Origin: Gammaproteobacteria bacterium
GTDB lineage: Bacteria > Pseudomonadota > Gammaproteobacteria > Pseudomonadales > Azotimanducaceae
Assembly: GCA_012960535.1 (NCBI GenBank)
Contig: DUBB01000007.1
Location: 227,635-291,634 of the forward strand
DNA length: 64,000 bases
Reading direction: 5' to 3'
In this document: one piece after another, positions 25,679-35,500 of the stretch
Layout: each line of letters starts with the position of its first letter
How positions within the stretch are numbered: the first letter of the stretch is position 1
The notes under the pieces: model-generated
The model's database searches: none
What the model was told of the DNA's origin: nothing
Seen by the model: only the letters and a program-made list of their open reading frames with translations
Position numbers and translations under genes: made by a program

Positions 25679-26764
25679 ATGCGAATCCTATTTAGTTTAA
25701 GTCTGATCTTTCTTTACTCGTTGTGCACCGCAGAGTACAAGATCGAGACGCTTGCTGATGATCTCAACTATCCCTGGTCAATCACTTTCCTTCCTGATGG
25801 TTCCTCACTCATCACCACACGCTCGGGTGAGCTCAGGCAACTCAGAGAAAACGAAGCGATCAGTGCTCCCCTGGCCAATGTGCCGGTCACCTATGTCGAG
25901 AGCCAAGGCGGTTTTTTTGACGTTATCGCAGACCCCCTTTTTTCAGAAAACAGGACTATTTACCTTTCCCTTGCTGAGGGAAGCAAACGGCAAAATAGCA
26001 CCGTTATCTATCGGGCTGTGCTGGAAGACCGTGAATTAACCGATGTGAAACGGATATTCAAGGTATCTCCCGAAAAAGACACCCCTGTTCATTATGGCGG
26101 GAAACTTTTGTTCCTGAGCGATAATACCCTCCTGATGACAACTGGAGACGGTTTCGAATACAGAGAGGCAGCCCAGGATCGACAGAGTCAATTAGGAAAA
26201 GTGCTGCGCATGAATACCGATGGCACGGTACCGGCCAATAACCCATTTGCCAGTGGAAGTGATGGCAATCCGTATGTATTCTCCTACGGCCATCGCAACC
26301 CACAGGGACTCATCCTGGATCCCGTTACCCAGACTATCTACTTGCATGAACACGGGCCCCAGGGCGGTGATGAGCTAAATATCATTCAGGCGAGCCATAA
26401 TTATGGCTGGCCTGTTACCACCTTTGGCATCAATTATTCCAGCGCCCTGGTATCACCCCTCACGTCTGCAGAAGGTATTACCCCTCCAATAACCTACTGG
26501 GTACCCAGTATCGCACCGTCAGGCATGGCCATCTATCGCTCTGCTCTGTTCCCTGAATGGCAAGGCAAACTCCTCATCGGCGCACTGGTCGATAAAGACG
26601 TAAAACTACTAACCCTGACCGACGGTAGCGTCAGTCAGATCAAAAGTCTTTTCGCCGAGCTCAATGAACGCATCAGAGATGTACGCGTCGATAGCGAGGG
26701 GGCCTTATATCTGCTCACAGACAGCGCCAAAGGTCGGGTCTTAAGAATTACCCCTGCAACCTAA
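25679..26764 (+). CDS. PQQ-dependent sugar dehydrogenase (soluble, YliI/Asd-like)
   Basis: Predicted periplasmic six-bladed beta-propeller quinoprotein that oxidises aldose sugars. A signal peptide covers about residues 1-18 (MRILFSLSLIFLYSLCTA). Typical motifs are LNYPWSITFLPDGS near residue 28, HYGGKLLF with the putative catalytic histidine, MTTGDGFEYREAAQ, SYGHRNPQGL and EHGPQGGDELNII. Length (361 aa) matches the Asd/YliI type. PQQ synthesis genes are not in the window. Its 3' end overlaps the convergent PNPOx-like gene by 4 bp. Sugar identity is unknown. Confidence 0.9.
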   Translation: MRILFSLSLIFLYSLCTAEYKIETLADDLNYPWSITFLPDGSSLITTRSGELRQLRENEAISAPLANVPVTYVESQGGFFDVIADPLFSENRTIYLSLAEGSKRQNSTVIYRAVLEDRELTDVKRIFKVSPEKDTPVHYGGKLLFLSDNTLLMTTGDGFEYREAAQDRQSQLGKVLRMNTDGTVPANNPFASGSDGNPYVFSYGHRNPQGLILDPVTQTIYLHEHGPQGGDELNIIQASHNYGWPVTTFGINYSSALVSPLTSAEGITPPITYWVPSIAPSGMAIYRSALFPEWQGKLLIGALVDKDVKLLTLTDGSVSQIKSLFAELNERIRDVRVDSEGALYLLTDSAKGRVLRITPAT

Positions 26765-27270
26765 AATAATACCCTGGAAGGTGCCCAGGTTTTGCTGTCG
26801 CCGCGATATCCCGGCAACACACCCTCTAGAACAATGGGCTGTATTTTTATCAGTAAATAGTCGACCGGGAATCTAGGGTAGAGCTTATCCGTATCCACAT
26901 CCCTGCGCATAGCCACTTTCACACCTTCGTCGTCCACGATAGTAGCCATACCCATAATGGAAACATAACTTCGAGTTACAGCATGCCAGTAATATAAAGT
27001 GACTTTTGGATTGTTTCTGATCTGTTCCACTTTTCGCGTAACCGGCCTTGTTGCGACCCAAACCACAAAATCTTCATCGGGGGGAAAAGCATCCACTGTT
27101 CTCGATCTGGGCTGGCCGGTATGGTCCAGGCTAATCAAGGCAGCATATCGTGCTGAGTTGATGGTTAACCGCGCTGCATCCAGCAGTTCTGCTCGGCCAT
27201 CAGCTTGCACCTGCCCGCTGCTCAGGATAAGCGCCAGAGTCAGTACTCGAAATCTATTAAGTGCCAACAA
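26761..27270 (-). CDS. Exported pyridoxamine 5'-phosphate oxidase-like (FMN split-barrel) protein
   Basis: A split-barrel flavin/F420-type fold is indicated by AALISLDHTGQPRSRTVDAF, VVWVATRPVTRKVEQIRNNPKV and TLYYWHAVTRSYVSIMG. The N-terminus (residues about 1-23, ending VQADGR) is a signal peptide or lipoprotein-like export segment, which is unusual because most of the family is cytoplasmic. The start used is a TTG at 27270 and no ATG suits. Total 169 aa. It is tail-to-tail with the sugar dehydrogenase. Possible role: periplasmic flavin- or haem-binding or redox protein; a vitamin B6 enzyme is unlikely given the location. Confidence 0.75.
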   Translation of the reverse strand: MLALNRFRVLTLALILSSGQVQADGRAELLDAARLTINSARYAALISLDHTGQPRSRTVDAFPPDEDFVVWVATRPVTRKVEQIRNNPKVTLYYWHAVTRSYVSIMGMATIVDDEGVKVAMRRDVDTDKLYPRFPVDYLLIKIQPIVLEGVLPGYRGDSKTWAPSRVLF

Positions 27271-27809
27271 CCAAGTTACCCGCAGCCGCCTATGTGATTA
27301 ATAATTGTCTAGGAATCCGCTCAATAAAGCAAAGACACCAGCAAGGTGATGCGGATGCGCACACTGATCATGAACGCCCAGGTTAATAGCGCAGCCCCTA
27401 GAAACACCGGCCAATCTATTTTACTTCACTCAGCTGATATCAATCGTACTACTGAAGTCTGAGCACATTTGCTATTACCTGAGATCGAACAAGCGCTTGT
27501 ACTCATGGCCCCAAGAATGAGTGAAAGTGCTATCGGCCTGAGGGGGCACAACATCGACATTACCTTACGGCTCAACATCATCACGCCTGGCAAACTGCTC
27601 GAAATTCCCGCGATGCTGGTTCCATGGGATTAGTGGAAGGGCTACCGGAGTCGGTACCGGCATACGCGGGTCAGTGGCGGCAAGCACCTGTGCCTACTAG
27701 CTGGGTTGGAGCGCGGTCTAGCCCATTAAAGCCATAGGCCCACGCTAGCCATAGACGGTAGAGGCTTGAGACGTCTATCGCCCGGCCGTTAAGGCAGACT
27801 AAAATGCGG
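27271..27809. other. Gene-free stretch with a short unassigned frame
   Basis: A 539-bp gap between two leftward genes. A plus-strand frame at 27469-27633 reads 54 codons from a TTG, including LLLPEIEQALVLMAPRMSES, with a regular amino acid mix. It has no ribosome site and no family I recognise, so it might be a remnant of a lost gene. The right part (27640-27780) is GC-rich with no stable hairpin plus T-run. Confidence 0.35.
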
Positions 27810-28898
27810 TCAGGGCTGGTTGTATGAAAGCAGTCTGATTGCGATATCGCGTTCTGCCAATGCCGCTACCAAATCGCTGGACAGTAAGTTTTCAGCCTCT
27901 TGATTATCTCTTAGCACAGCATCAAAGTGTGCCAGCCCTATGCCGTTTATGAGTGCGTAGGCGCGGCTACCGGCAACAAGATCTGAGGACGGTTTCATGT
28001 TGGCCAGCATTGTTTCCATGTCTTGACGCTGATCGTTATCCATCCCTGTTGCCATCATTGCCATCATCATCTTGAATCCATCATGGCTCTGCTCTACGCT
28101 GTCGTTGAAATGAAAGTGATCCGCATTTAATAACACAATAGTAGTTTTAGGTTCAGGGTTGCGATCATATAGATCGAGCATGCCATCCAGGGGCAAGATC
28201 GAATCCAACTCAGCGACGATATATAGCGCTGGCACCATTTGACCCCATTGAAAGTTTAAAGACTTTGCCATTACGTTGTCTGGATCAATTGATGTAAATC
28301 CGCCGCCGGGTGCTAGCGGCAGAATTGCTTTGATCCGATGATCCGTTTCAAGTGTCTTCAGCGTTGTCCACCCGCCAAAACTATGTCCGGACATGCCCAC
28401 CTGGTCTGGCATTAAATCCAGGCCTGATCGGCCAGCCAACATCTGATCAATGACAAAACTCGCGTCAACCGGGCGACTCTGAATGAATTTTTCCAATACA
28501 TCAAGATCACCAGCCCTGCCGCTGCCGGAAATCATGTCGAGGGTAGTATTTCCAACATGGTCCATCGAAGCCACTACATAGCCATGGCTTGCCAGGTGGC
28601 TGTAAAAGAATGTGGACTGGCGCCGCTCTCCGCCGAAACCGTGGGAAAAGACAACCAGGGCATATCGACCGGGTTCTGCAACAGCATCTTTAATCGCTTG
28701 CTGAATCGATTCCCCCATCCCCGGCACCATCTCGAACCTGTCTTGGGTAGCAGGATCAAGGTCCTGTCCTTGGTAAGCTGCTGTTGCCGGATACCATACA
28801 TCCACCGGTATGCTCTGGTTTCGTTTATTATCCATCCAATTAAATTGACGAGTACCAACCGGATGCGGACCTCTTTCAAATGGATTGTATTCAGCCAT
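27810..28898 (-). CDS. Alpha/beta hydrolase (platelet-activating factor acetylhydrolase/dienelactone hydrolase-like)
   Basis: A serine hydrolase of 362 aa. The N-terminal strand segment PHPVGTRQFNWMD and IPVDVWYPA resembles PAF-acetylhydrolase-like proteins. VVFSHGFGGERRQSTFF provides the oxyanion hole, GMSGHSFGGWTTL the nucleophile elbow, and AELDSILP probably the acid; a histidine in LNADHFHF completes the triad. A GGAAG ribosome site lies upstream of the ATG. No signal peptide is apparent, so it is likely cytoplasmic. It probably cleaves short ester chains; the exact substrate is unknown. Confidence 0.82.
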   Translation of the reverse strand: MAEYNPFERGPHPVGTRQFNWMDNKRNQSIPVDVWYPATAAYQGQDLDPATQDRFEMVPGMGESIQQAIKDAVAEPGRYALVVFSHGFGGERRQSTFFYSHLASHGYVVASMDHVGNTTLDMISGSGRAGDLDVLEKFIQSRPVDASFVIDQMLAGRSGLDLMPDQVGMSGHSFGGWTTLKTLETDHRIKAILPLAPGGGFTSIDPDNVMAKSLNFQWGQMVPALYIVAELDSILPLDGMLDLYDRNPEPKTTIVLLNADHFHFNDSVEQSHDGFKMMMAMMATGMDNDQRQDMETMLANMKPSSDLVAGSRAYALINGIGLAHFDAVLRDNQEAENLLSSDLVAALAERDIAIRLLSYNQP

Positions 28899-29071
28899 TG
28901 TTTCTTCCTTATTAGATCATGATAGTCCGCCCTATCAATGGTAGCGGTCAAATCCAAAGCTTGTAGCACTTGGTGTTGTTCCTGAGGTAACCCCTGTATA
29001 TTGAACTATTGGTAACGATAAAGCCTTTTGTGATAACCCGTCCAGCCTCGAACAGGCCAGATAATGGGTGC

Positions 29072-29287
29072 TTAGCTGCCTTCGCGCCCAGCAACTTCCA
29101 GTTGGTGTATTTCCTCGACGACAGCCTTCAGGGTTTCTAGCGCAGCGGTATATTTCTCATCTTCGTCCGGGTTTTCTCCGGCGCTGTAATCCGCTGGCAG
29201 CTTCATATAGGGATCAAGTTGCAACTGCCGCAACTGCGACATCAATTCGCCGTGGCGTCGGCGTTGTTTTAAAGTCATCTTCCACAT
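29072..29287 (-). CDS. Small hypothetical protein
   Basis: A 71-aa charged protein from the ATG at 29287 (MWKMTLKQRRRHGELM), with GGCGGA a few bases upstream as a possible ribosome site. It is predicted mostly helical: a basic N-terminus, a central PADYSAGENPDEDEK linker and a heptad-like tail (ALETLKAVVEEIHQLEVAG). No motif is known to me. An ORF extension upstream to 29326 exists, but the stretch before the inner ATG does not look coding. Its function cannot be suggested. Confidence 0.5.
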   Translation of the reverse strand: MWKMTLKQRRRHGELMSQLRQLQLDPYMKLPADYSAGENPDEDEKYTAALETLKAVVEEIHQLEVAGREGS

Positions 29288-29670
29288 AGTTCCGCCTGGG
29301 GGCCTATACCTGACAGCTATTATCACAGATTTGCAATTAAAAAACGGCCCAATATCAATATCAATATCAATATTAATATTAATATTAATATTAATATCAG
29401 GTTAGCAGACCGCTGGCTCATCCTGATAATTCGCTGCCGTTACCGCCAGAGGAACTCAGCTGGATAGCGTCTTAGACTACCAACCAGGGGAGGTGAAGAT
29501 TCGGTCCTTACTCGGCGCAACATACAAATGTTGCCTTATCAGGTATAACAAGAACAAAGATACTTTTTCAACCATACCCACCTTACCTCATGGGTCAATT
29601 AGGCCGGATCAATCTATTCCCGATTTAAGAGATGACCCTCATAGTATCGTGTTGACACATCTGTTTCAGG
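29288..29670. other. Gene-free stretch containing an AT hexamer repeat
   Basis: A 383-bp gap between the small hypothetical gene and the MFS carrier gene, both on the minus strand. Apart from the AATATC/AATATT tract at 29351-29398 I see no gene. A 106-codon frame on the plus strand at 29493-29813 runs into the MFS gene antisense and is rejected. Confidence 0.4.
29351..29398. repeat. Hexanucleotide tandem repeat AATATC/AATATT, eight copies
   Basis: Eight uninterrupted 6-bp units: three AATATC, four AATATT and one AATATC. It lies 64 bp upstream of the small hypothetical gene. The two unit types in blocks suggest unit spread by slippage after a C-to-T change. Confidence 0.92.
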
Positions 29671-30939
29671 TCAAGACGAATCCGAAGGCAGACGCAATAA
29701 CCAGACGCATACGCCCGATACGCCATAACCCAGAAAAAGGAAAGCAAAGGCAGGTGTGTAACTGCCCGTCATCTCGAATATTAATGTGGTCAGCGGCAGG
29801 CCTATTAGACTAAATGGCATTGTCAGGGGCATCGCCAGACCCATCACTTTGGCAAAATCAGCCAATCCAAAGCGTTCTGCCAGGAGCAGAGACCACAAGG
29901 GTGCAATGCTACCATAACCCAGTCCAAACAACGCTCCAGCCAGGCATAACATGAACAGGTCGGATGCAATCAGGAGCACACCAGTGGCCAACAGCTGTAG
30001 TACGATGGCAATGCCTACAACCAGCCGTTTCGACATATAGTCCGATACTGTGCCTGCAAGCGGTTTGGCGAGCGTGCCAAACAGGGTCGTTACCAATACC
30101 GCTGTTGATGCCTGCATGGGAGATAATCCCAAATCCAAACCATGGGAAGGCAGCGCGATGACAACAGCTGCCACGCCCATATAACAGGGGCCGGCTATCA
30201 AGCTGATCAACCAGATATCACGCTCACGGATGGCACGTGCGAAATTCCAATGGGTACCCTGCCCCACATGCATATCAATATTCTGCTGGCTATCACCATC
30301 CGGGTGCAGGCCAATATCCTGGGGCGCCCGGATCGCAAACTTCCAGATAAGTGGCAGCAAGATGGCAGGAGTGAGTACTGCAAACACCAGAAAAGAGGTT
30401 CGCCATCCGAAATTAACAACAAGATAAGTTGCAAGGGGAACGAGCAGCACCCCGGATACGGTAATACCAGCCTGAGAAATACCCAGCGCCATACCACGAC
30501 GACGAACAAACCAGTTGGCCAGCATTAGGTTACAGGGAATATTGCCAAGGAAAACAACACCCACGGAAATCACGACGCCAAAGCCCAGATACAAGAGCCA
30601 CAGGCTATTAGCCTGTGAGCAAATGATAAGGCCCGCGGACAGCATACAAACACCGAAAACCATCGCGCTGCGAATTGAATAATCACTAACAATGCGCCCT
30701 GCCAAAGGGCTCAATGCTGCCATCAATACCGTCTGCATGGACAATGCGAGAGAGACCCAGAAGCGATTTTCCCCGAGCGACTCCGTGAGCGGCACCAGGT
30801 ATACGCCGAAAGTATAATAGCCGATGCCAACGCTGAAGAATTGCGCGGTTGCGGTAAAACCAACTATCGTCCAGCCCGATGTAACCGTTCTGTTTACATC
30901 GTTTGTCGCAGTATCATCTGTGTCTGGTTTAGTTGACAT
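29671..30939 (-). CDS. MFS transporter (monocarboxylate/oxalate-formate antiporter-like)
   Basis: Inner-membrane carrier of 422 aa with about 12 hydrophobic segments. SVGIGYYTFGVYLVPLTESLG and the substrate-entry segment VVFLGNIPCNLMLANWFVRRRG followed by MALGISQAGITVSG are typical of the monocarboxylate-porter/oxalate:formate antiporter branch. The second half carries GTLAKPLAGTVSDYMSKR, a loop 8-9 motif. It is divergent from the RND operon, with 473 bp between. The substrate may be a monocarboxylic acid, in line with the organic-acid theme, but is not established. Confidence 0.83.
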   Translation of the reverse strand: MSTKPDTDDTATNDVNRTVTSGWTIVGFTATAQFFSVGIGYYTFGVYLVPLTESLGENRFWVSLALSMQTVLMAALSPLAGRIVSDYSIRSAMVFGVCMLSAGLIICSQANSLWLLYLGFGVVISVGVVFLGNIPCNLMLANWFVRRRGMALGISQAGITVSGVLLVPLATYLVVNFGWRTSFLVFAVLTPAILLPLIWKFAIRAPQDIGLHPDGDSQQNIDMHVGQGTHWNFARAIRERDIWLISLIAGPCYMGVAAVVIALPSHGLDLGLSPMQASTAVLVTTLFGTLAKPLAGTVSDYMSKRLVVGIAIVLQLLATGVLLIASDLFMLCLAGALFGLGYGSIAPLWSLLLAERFGLADFAKVMGLAMPLTMPFSLIGLPLTTLIFEMTGSYTPAFAFLFLGYGVSGVCVWLLRLPSDSS

Positions 30940-31412
30940 ATTCCATGTCTGTAACGGTTTTGCATCGTACGTGAAAAAGGATGTCAGGTTAACATGATTC
31001 CTACTGGTTCGCCCTACCGCAGGACCCTTGACTTCGCTAACTTCAGAGTCCAGACCACCGCCTACTACTGGAACAGCATATTCGGGACAATATCATCCCG
31101 CAGCAAAGGGATTCGAGCTTGTTGATACCTTAAGCGTAACTCGTGGAGAATTTCCCCAGCGAAAACAAAAGCCGCTTAAAAACCCTCACTTCCACTTATC
31201 TGGCACGCTCATGATCCGCCAGGTTATTAATGTCTTACAAATCACTAACGCAAATCGTAAATAGGACTTGTGCCTGTTCCAATCCTTAGTCTCACACAGG
31301 CGAACAGGTCGGTGTGCGCCCAAGCGGGTTCGTCCGGTCACTTCTCGCAGAAATCTTTCCATTTATCTCATTATGGTTGGCAATTTCTGCACAGAACTGT
31401 ACATTCACTCGC
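30940..31412. other. Divergent promoter region between MFS and RND operons
   Basis: A 473-bp stretch between divergently read genes. It must hold their promoters. No regulator gene is found here or next to the operon, and I see no obvious long palindrome that would mark a TetR-type operator. A few short plus-strand frames look non-coding. Confidence 0.45.
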
Positions 31413-32540
31413 ATGCGAAAAACTTATCTTACTGCCTTGCTCATTGCGATACTGGTTTCACTCTGGATTGGATCTGGTTTGCTCGGCGACAGCCCTGCCC
31501 CACCAGCCGAAAATATTACTGACTTGAATCATCGGCTCAATGCAATCGCTGAAGAACAACCAGCAACTCTGGTTCGTATTCTAACAAGTCATGCGACCCT
31601 CGAGGATCGAGTATTAGCGGTTCGCGGCAAAACCCAGGCGAAACGTTCTATCGTGGTTCAGTCTCAGACCAGTGGCCTGGTGATCGAACGTCGGGTAGAG
31701 CGTGGCGATAACGTCAGCAAGGGGAGTGTCCTTTGCCGAATTTCCGTAGAAGATCGGAACGCCAATATTCAGGAAGCCGCCGCTGCGCAAGACCAGGCAC
31801 AACTAGACTATGAGGCGAGTAAGAAGCTGGTCAGTAAAAGACTGCAATCTGAGATCGATATAGCCAAGGCTAAAGCCAGATTGATGGCGGCTGAAGCAAG
31901 CGTTCAGAGACGCCTTCTGGAGAAAGATCGGCTAATAATTCGAGCGCCTTTTGCCGGCATCATCGAGGATATCCACATGCACCTCGGCGAATATGTCTCA
32001 CCTGGAACCGCTTGCGTCACTTTAGTTGATCTCAACCCGATGCTGCTGACAGGTGAGGTAACAGAGCGTGATCTTGGTACATTAGAACCTGGACTGGATG
32101 CCACCGGACAGCTGATCAACGGCGTTTTAGTTCAAGGTCAGGTGACCTTCGTCGGCAGAACCGCAAAACCAGGGACCCGCACCTATCCCATAGAAATCGA
32201 ATTCGACAATTCGAAACTCAACATTCCCAGCGGAATCACAGCCGATATCCGCATTCCAGTCGAACAGGTCAGGGCCCACAAAGTCTCTCCTGCTTTGCTC
32301 GTTCTGGACGATGCAGGCCGTAGCGGTATCCGCACAGTAACGTCAGGCAAGGTTGTGGCTTTTCATGCAATTGAGATCATTAGCGATGAGGCCGATGGCA
32401 TCTGGGTATCGGGTTTACCCGACAGCGTTGATCTAATTGTCGTTGGCCAGCAGTCAGTCATCCCCGGAGAAGTGGTCACCACCCGACAGCTGACATCGCA
32501 ACAGACACAGCCCTTGGCAGCAAGTGATACTAATCCATGA
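31413..32540 (+). CDS. RND efflux periplasmic adaptor subunit (HlyD/MFP family)
   Basis: Membrane fusion protein linking an inner-membrane RND pump to an outer-membrane channel. The ATG at 31413 begins an N-terminal membrane anchor (MRKTYLTALLIAILVSLWIG). Then come a barrel-sandwich part with SIVVQSQTSGLVIERRVERG, an alpha-hairpin (about residues 110-170), the second lipoyl half with IRAPFAGIIEDIHMHLGEYV, and beta-barrel and membrane-proximal domains. An upstream ATG at 31314 would add 33 residues that do not look like the family, so I start at 31413; the ribosome site is weak. Its stop overlaps the pump gene start by 4 bp. Confidence 0.88.
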   Translation: MRKTYLTALLIAILVSLWIGSGLLGDSPAPPAENITDLNHRLNAIAEEQPATLVRILTSHATLEDRVLAVRGKTQAKRSIVVQSQTSGLVIERRVERGDNVSKGSVLCRISVEDRNANIQEAAAAQDQAQLDYEASKKLVSKRLQSEIDIAKAKARLMAAEASVQRRLLEKDRLIIRAPFAGIIEDIHMHLGEYVSPGTACVTLVDLNPMLLTGEVTERDLGTLEPGLDATGQLINGVLVQGQVTFVGRTAKPGTRTYPIEIEFDNSKLNIPSGITADIRIPVEQVRAHKVSPALLVLDDAGRSGIRTVTSGKVVAFHAIEIISDEADGIWVSGLPDSVDLIVVGQQSVIPGEVVTTRQLTSQQTQPLAASDTNP

Positions 32541-35500
32541 AAGGATTGATTGACGCTGCTGTTAATCGCAGTCGAACATCGCTACTGCTCATGGCAATGG
32601 TCTTCATAGCTGGGTTTGCCAGCCTTCGAGCCATTCCGATTGAAAGTGACCCGAATATTACGGTGCCTTTTTTTCAGATTATGGTCTTTAACGAAGGCAT
32701 CTCCCCCGAGGATGCCGAGCGCCTGTTAGTGATGCCCATGGAGGTTGAGCTTCGCAGCATCGAGGGGATTGAAGAAATGACCTCCTATGCGACCGAAAAT
32801 TACGGCATTATTGTGATTGAATTCGATGCAGATCATGATGTAGATGAAGCCTTAATAGATATCCGGCAAGCCATAGACCGAGCCCGGCCGGAACTGCCTA
32901 GCACAGCAGAAGAGCCGATCATCAATGAACAGACCACGGCTGATTTCCCGATTCTCCAAATCAATTTTGTCGGTGATGATGTACCAGAAAGAATGTTGTA
33001 TCACGCTGCGCTTGGCGTTCGTAATGCCATCGAGGGGATTCCCGATGTAATGACAGCTGAACTCCAGGGCGAACGCGAAGAAGTACTCGAAGCGATTATT
33101 GACCCTATTGCTCTTGAAGCTTATCAGATCTCGGGCGAAGACCTGATCAGAACTATAGCCCGAAACAATCGCCTCGTCCCTGCCGGCAGTCTGGACACCG
33201 GCGAAGGCCGCTTCTCCTTGAAAGTACCCAGTATCATCGAAACCGCTGCCGACTTATATGATCTACCCGTAAAAAGCAGCGCTGAAGCCGTGATCACGTT
33301 AAAAGACGTGGCTACCATTCGGCGTAGCTTCAAAGATCGAACCAGCTATGCGCGCGTCAATGGACGCCGCGCTATTTCAGTCAATGTCATTAAAAGAGCG
33401 GATGCCAATATCATTGATACGGTGCATGCGGCCAAAGCTATGGTAGAACAAGCCCGGCCTAACCTTCCGGGAAAGATTGATATCTTTTATACCCAGGACC
33501 AGGCTCCTTTTGCCCTGCTACAGATCAATGAACTTCAAGGTAACATCCTTACTGCGCTTGCACTGGTCATGATTATCGTGGTTGCGGCTATGGGACTGCG
33601 GTCAGGCTTAATCGTGGGATTGGGCATTCCCATGTCCCTGCTGTTTGCTTTATCCATTCTCTATGTCATTGGCTTTACTTACAACTTTATGGTGATGATG
33701 GGCATGTTACTGGCCCTTGGGATGCTGATAGATGGCTCCATTGTGGTAACGGAATACGCCGACCGTAGGATGCTCAAAGGAGATCATCGCCGAGTGGCCT
33801 ACGCAACCGCTGCAAAGCGAATGTTCTGGCCCGTTACAGCCTCTATTGCCACTACCCTGGCCGCTTTTCTGCCACTGATGTTCTGGCCAGGGATGGTCGG
33901 AAAATTCATGCGTTACCTGCCTATTACTGTTTTTGCAGTGCTTGCAGGTAGCCTCATCTACTCATTATTCTTAGGACCTGCGGTCGGCGCCATTCTGGGA
34001 CGGGCAGGCGCTGACCAGGAGCAGTTTCGGGATAATCTAGACACATTGGAAACAGGTGACCCGCGCTCGCTGCCAGGAATTGTTGGTACCTATGCCGAGG
34101 TTCTTTGGTGGTGTAGTCGCAGTCCATGGATAACCCTTCTAGCAACACTCAGCATATTAGTCGCTAGTTTTATAGCTTATAGCCAATACGGTAAAGGTGT
34201 CATCTTCTACTCAGATGCCGAACCTCAATATGCGTCCTTGGACGTGAAATCCCGCGGTAATATGTCTGCAGTTGAGATCAACGCACTGGTTACAGAAGTT
34301 GAGAACATCGTGGTAAATGTTAACGGTATAGCCGCCATCAATACCTGGACCCGTCTTCCCGGCGGGGCTTCCCGGGGTGCCAGCGACCGGATCGGTACCA
34401 TATTCATTGAATTGCTGCCTGAGGGTGATCGCGCCCGTTCAGCTAGAGTTATTCTTGAGGAAATCAGAAGCAAGACCAATCACCTAGCCGGTTTTACCAT
34501 TGAAATAGACGAAATGCAGAACGGACCACCACAAGGCAAACCCATAGAGGTGCAGCTTACCTCCTACAATCGAAATCTGCTCGAACCGACTCTAAAACAA
34601 GTTAGAGCTTACATGGACAATGTTCAAGGCCTGAGAGATATTGAGGACACCCAATCGTTACCCGGACTTGAATGGCAGCTAGCAGTTGATCGAGCCCAAG
34701 CCGCACTTTTCGGTGCGGATGTAAGCTCGGTAGGACTCGTGGTGCAATTGGTTACCGCTGGCATCAAGATCGGCGAGTACCGCCCCGACCGAGCCGATGA
34801 CGCAGTTGATATTCGTGTTCGCTATCCACAGGAATACCGGGGCATACGTGCGATCGATGAACTTAAAGTATCAACCCAACATGGCATGGTGCCCATTTCT
34901 AACTTTGTGGTTCGCAAGGCAGTGGCAAGTGTCGATACATTTCAGCGAACCAACGGTATACCGGTTGAATTCATTAGAGCCAATGTCATGCCTGACGTGC
35001 TGGCTGATGACAAAGTCAAGGAAATGCAAGCATGGTTAAAAAACCAGGCATTCGATGCTGACCTGAATATTACATTTCGAGGCGCAAACGAAGATCAGCA
35101 GGAATCTCAGGCCTTTGTGCTGGTCGCCTTTGGTTTATCGCTACTACTGATGTTTGTACTGCTGGTGACCCAGTTCAATAGTTTTTACCAGTCTGGCCTC
35201 ATTTTATTTGCCGTTGTTATGTCAACTGCGGGCGTCCTGCTTGGACTTTTGATTACAGGTCGACCCTTTAGTTCCCTATTAACAGGGATCGGCATCGTGG
35301 CTCTGGCAGGCATTGTTGTAAATAACAACATCGTCTTGATTGATACCTTTAACCACCTGCGCAAGGCCCACCCCGATGCGGATCATATTCAGCTAATCAT
35401 ACGTACAGGAACCCAAAGACTGCGCCCCGTTATCCTGACGACCCTGACCACGATTTTTGGACTATTACCCCTGGCCATGAATTTCAGCATCGACCTGCTA

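Noticed and set aside
28574-28969. 131-codon minus-strand frame overlapping the alpha/beta hydrolase start
   Set aside because: It is in a different frame of the same strand as a well-supported hydrolase, with a composition typical of a shadow frame.
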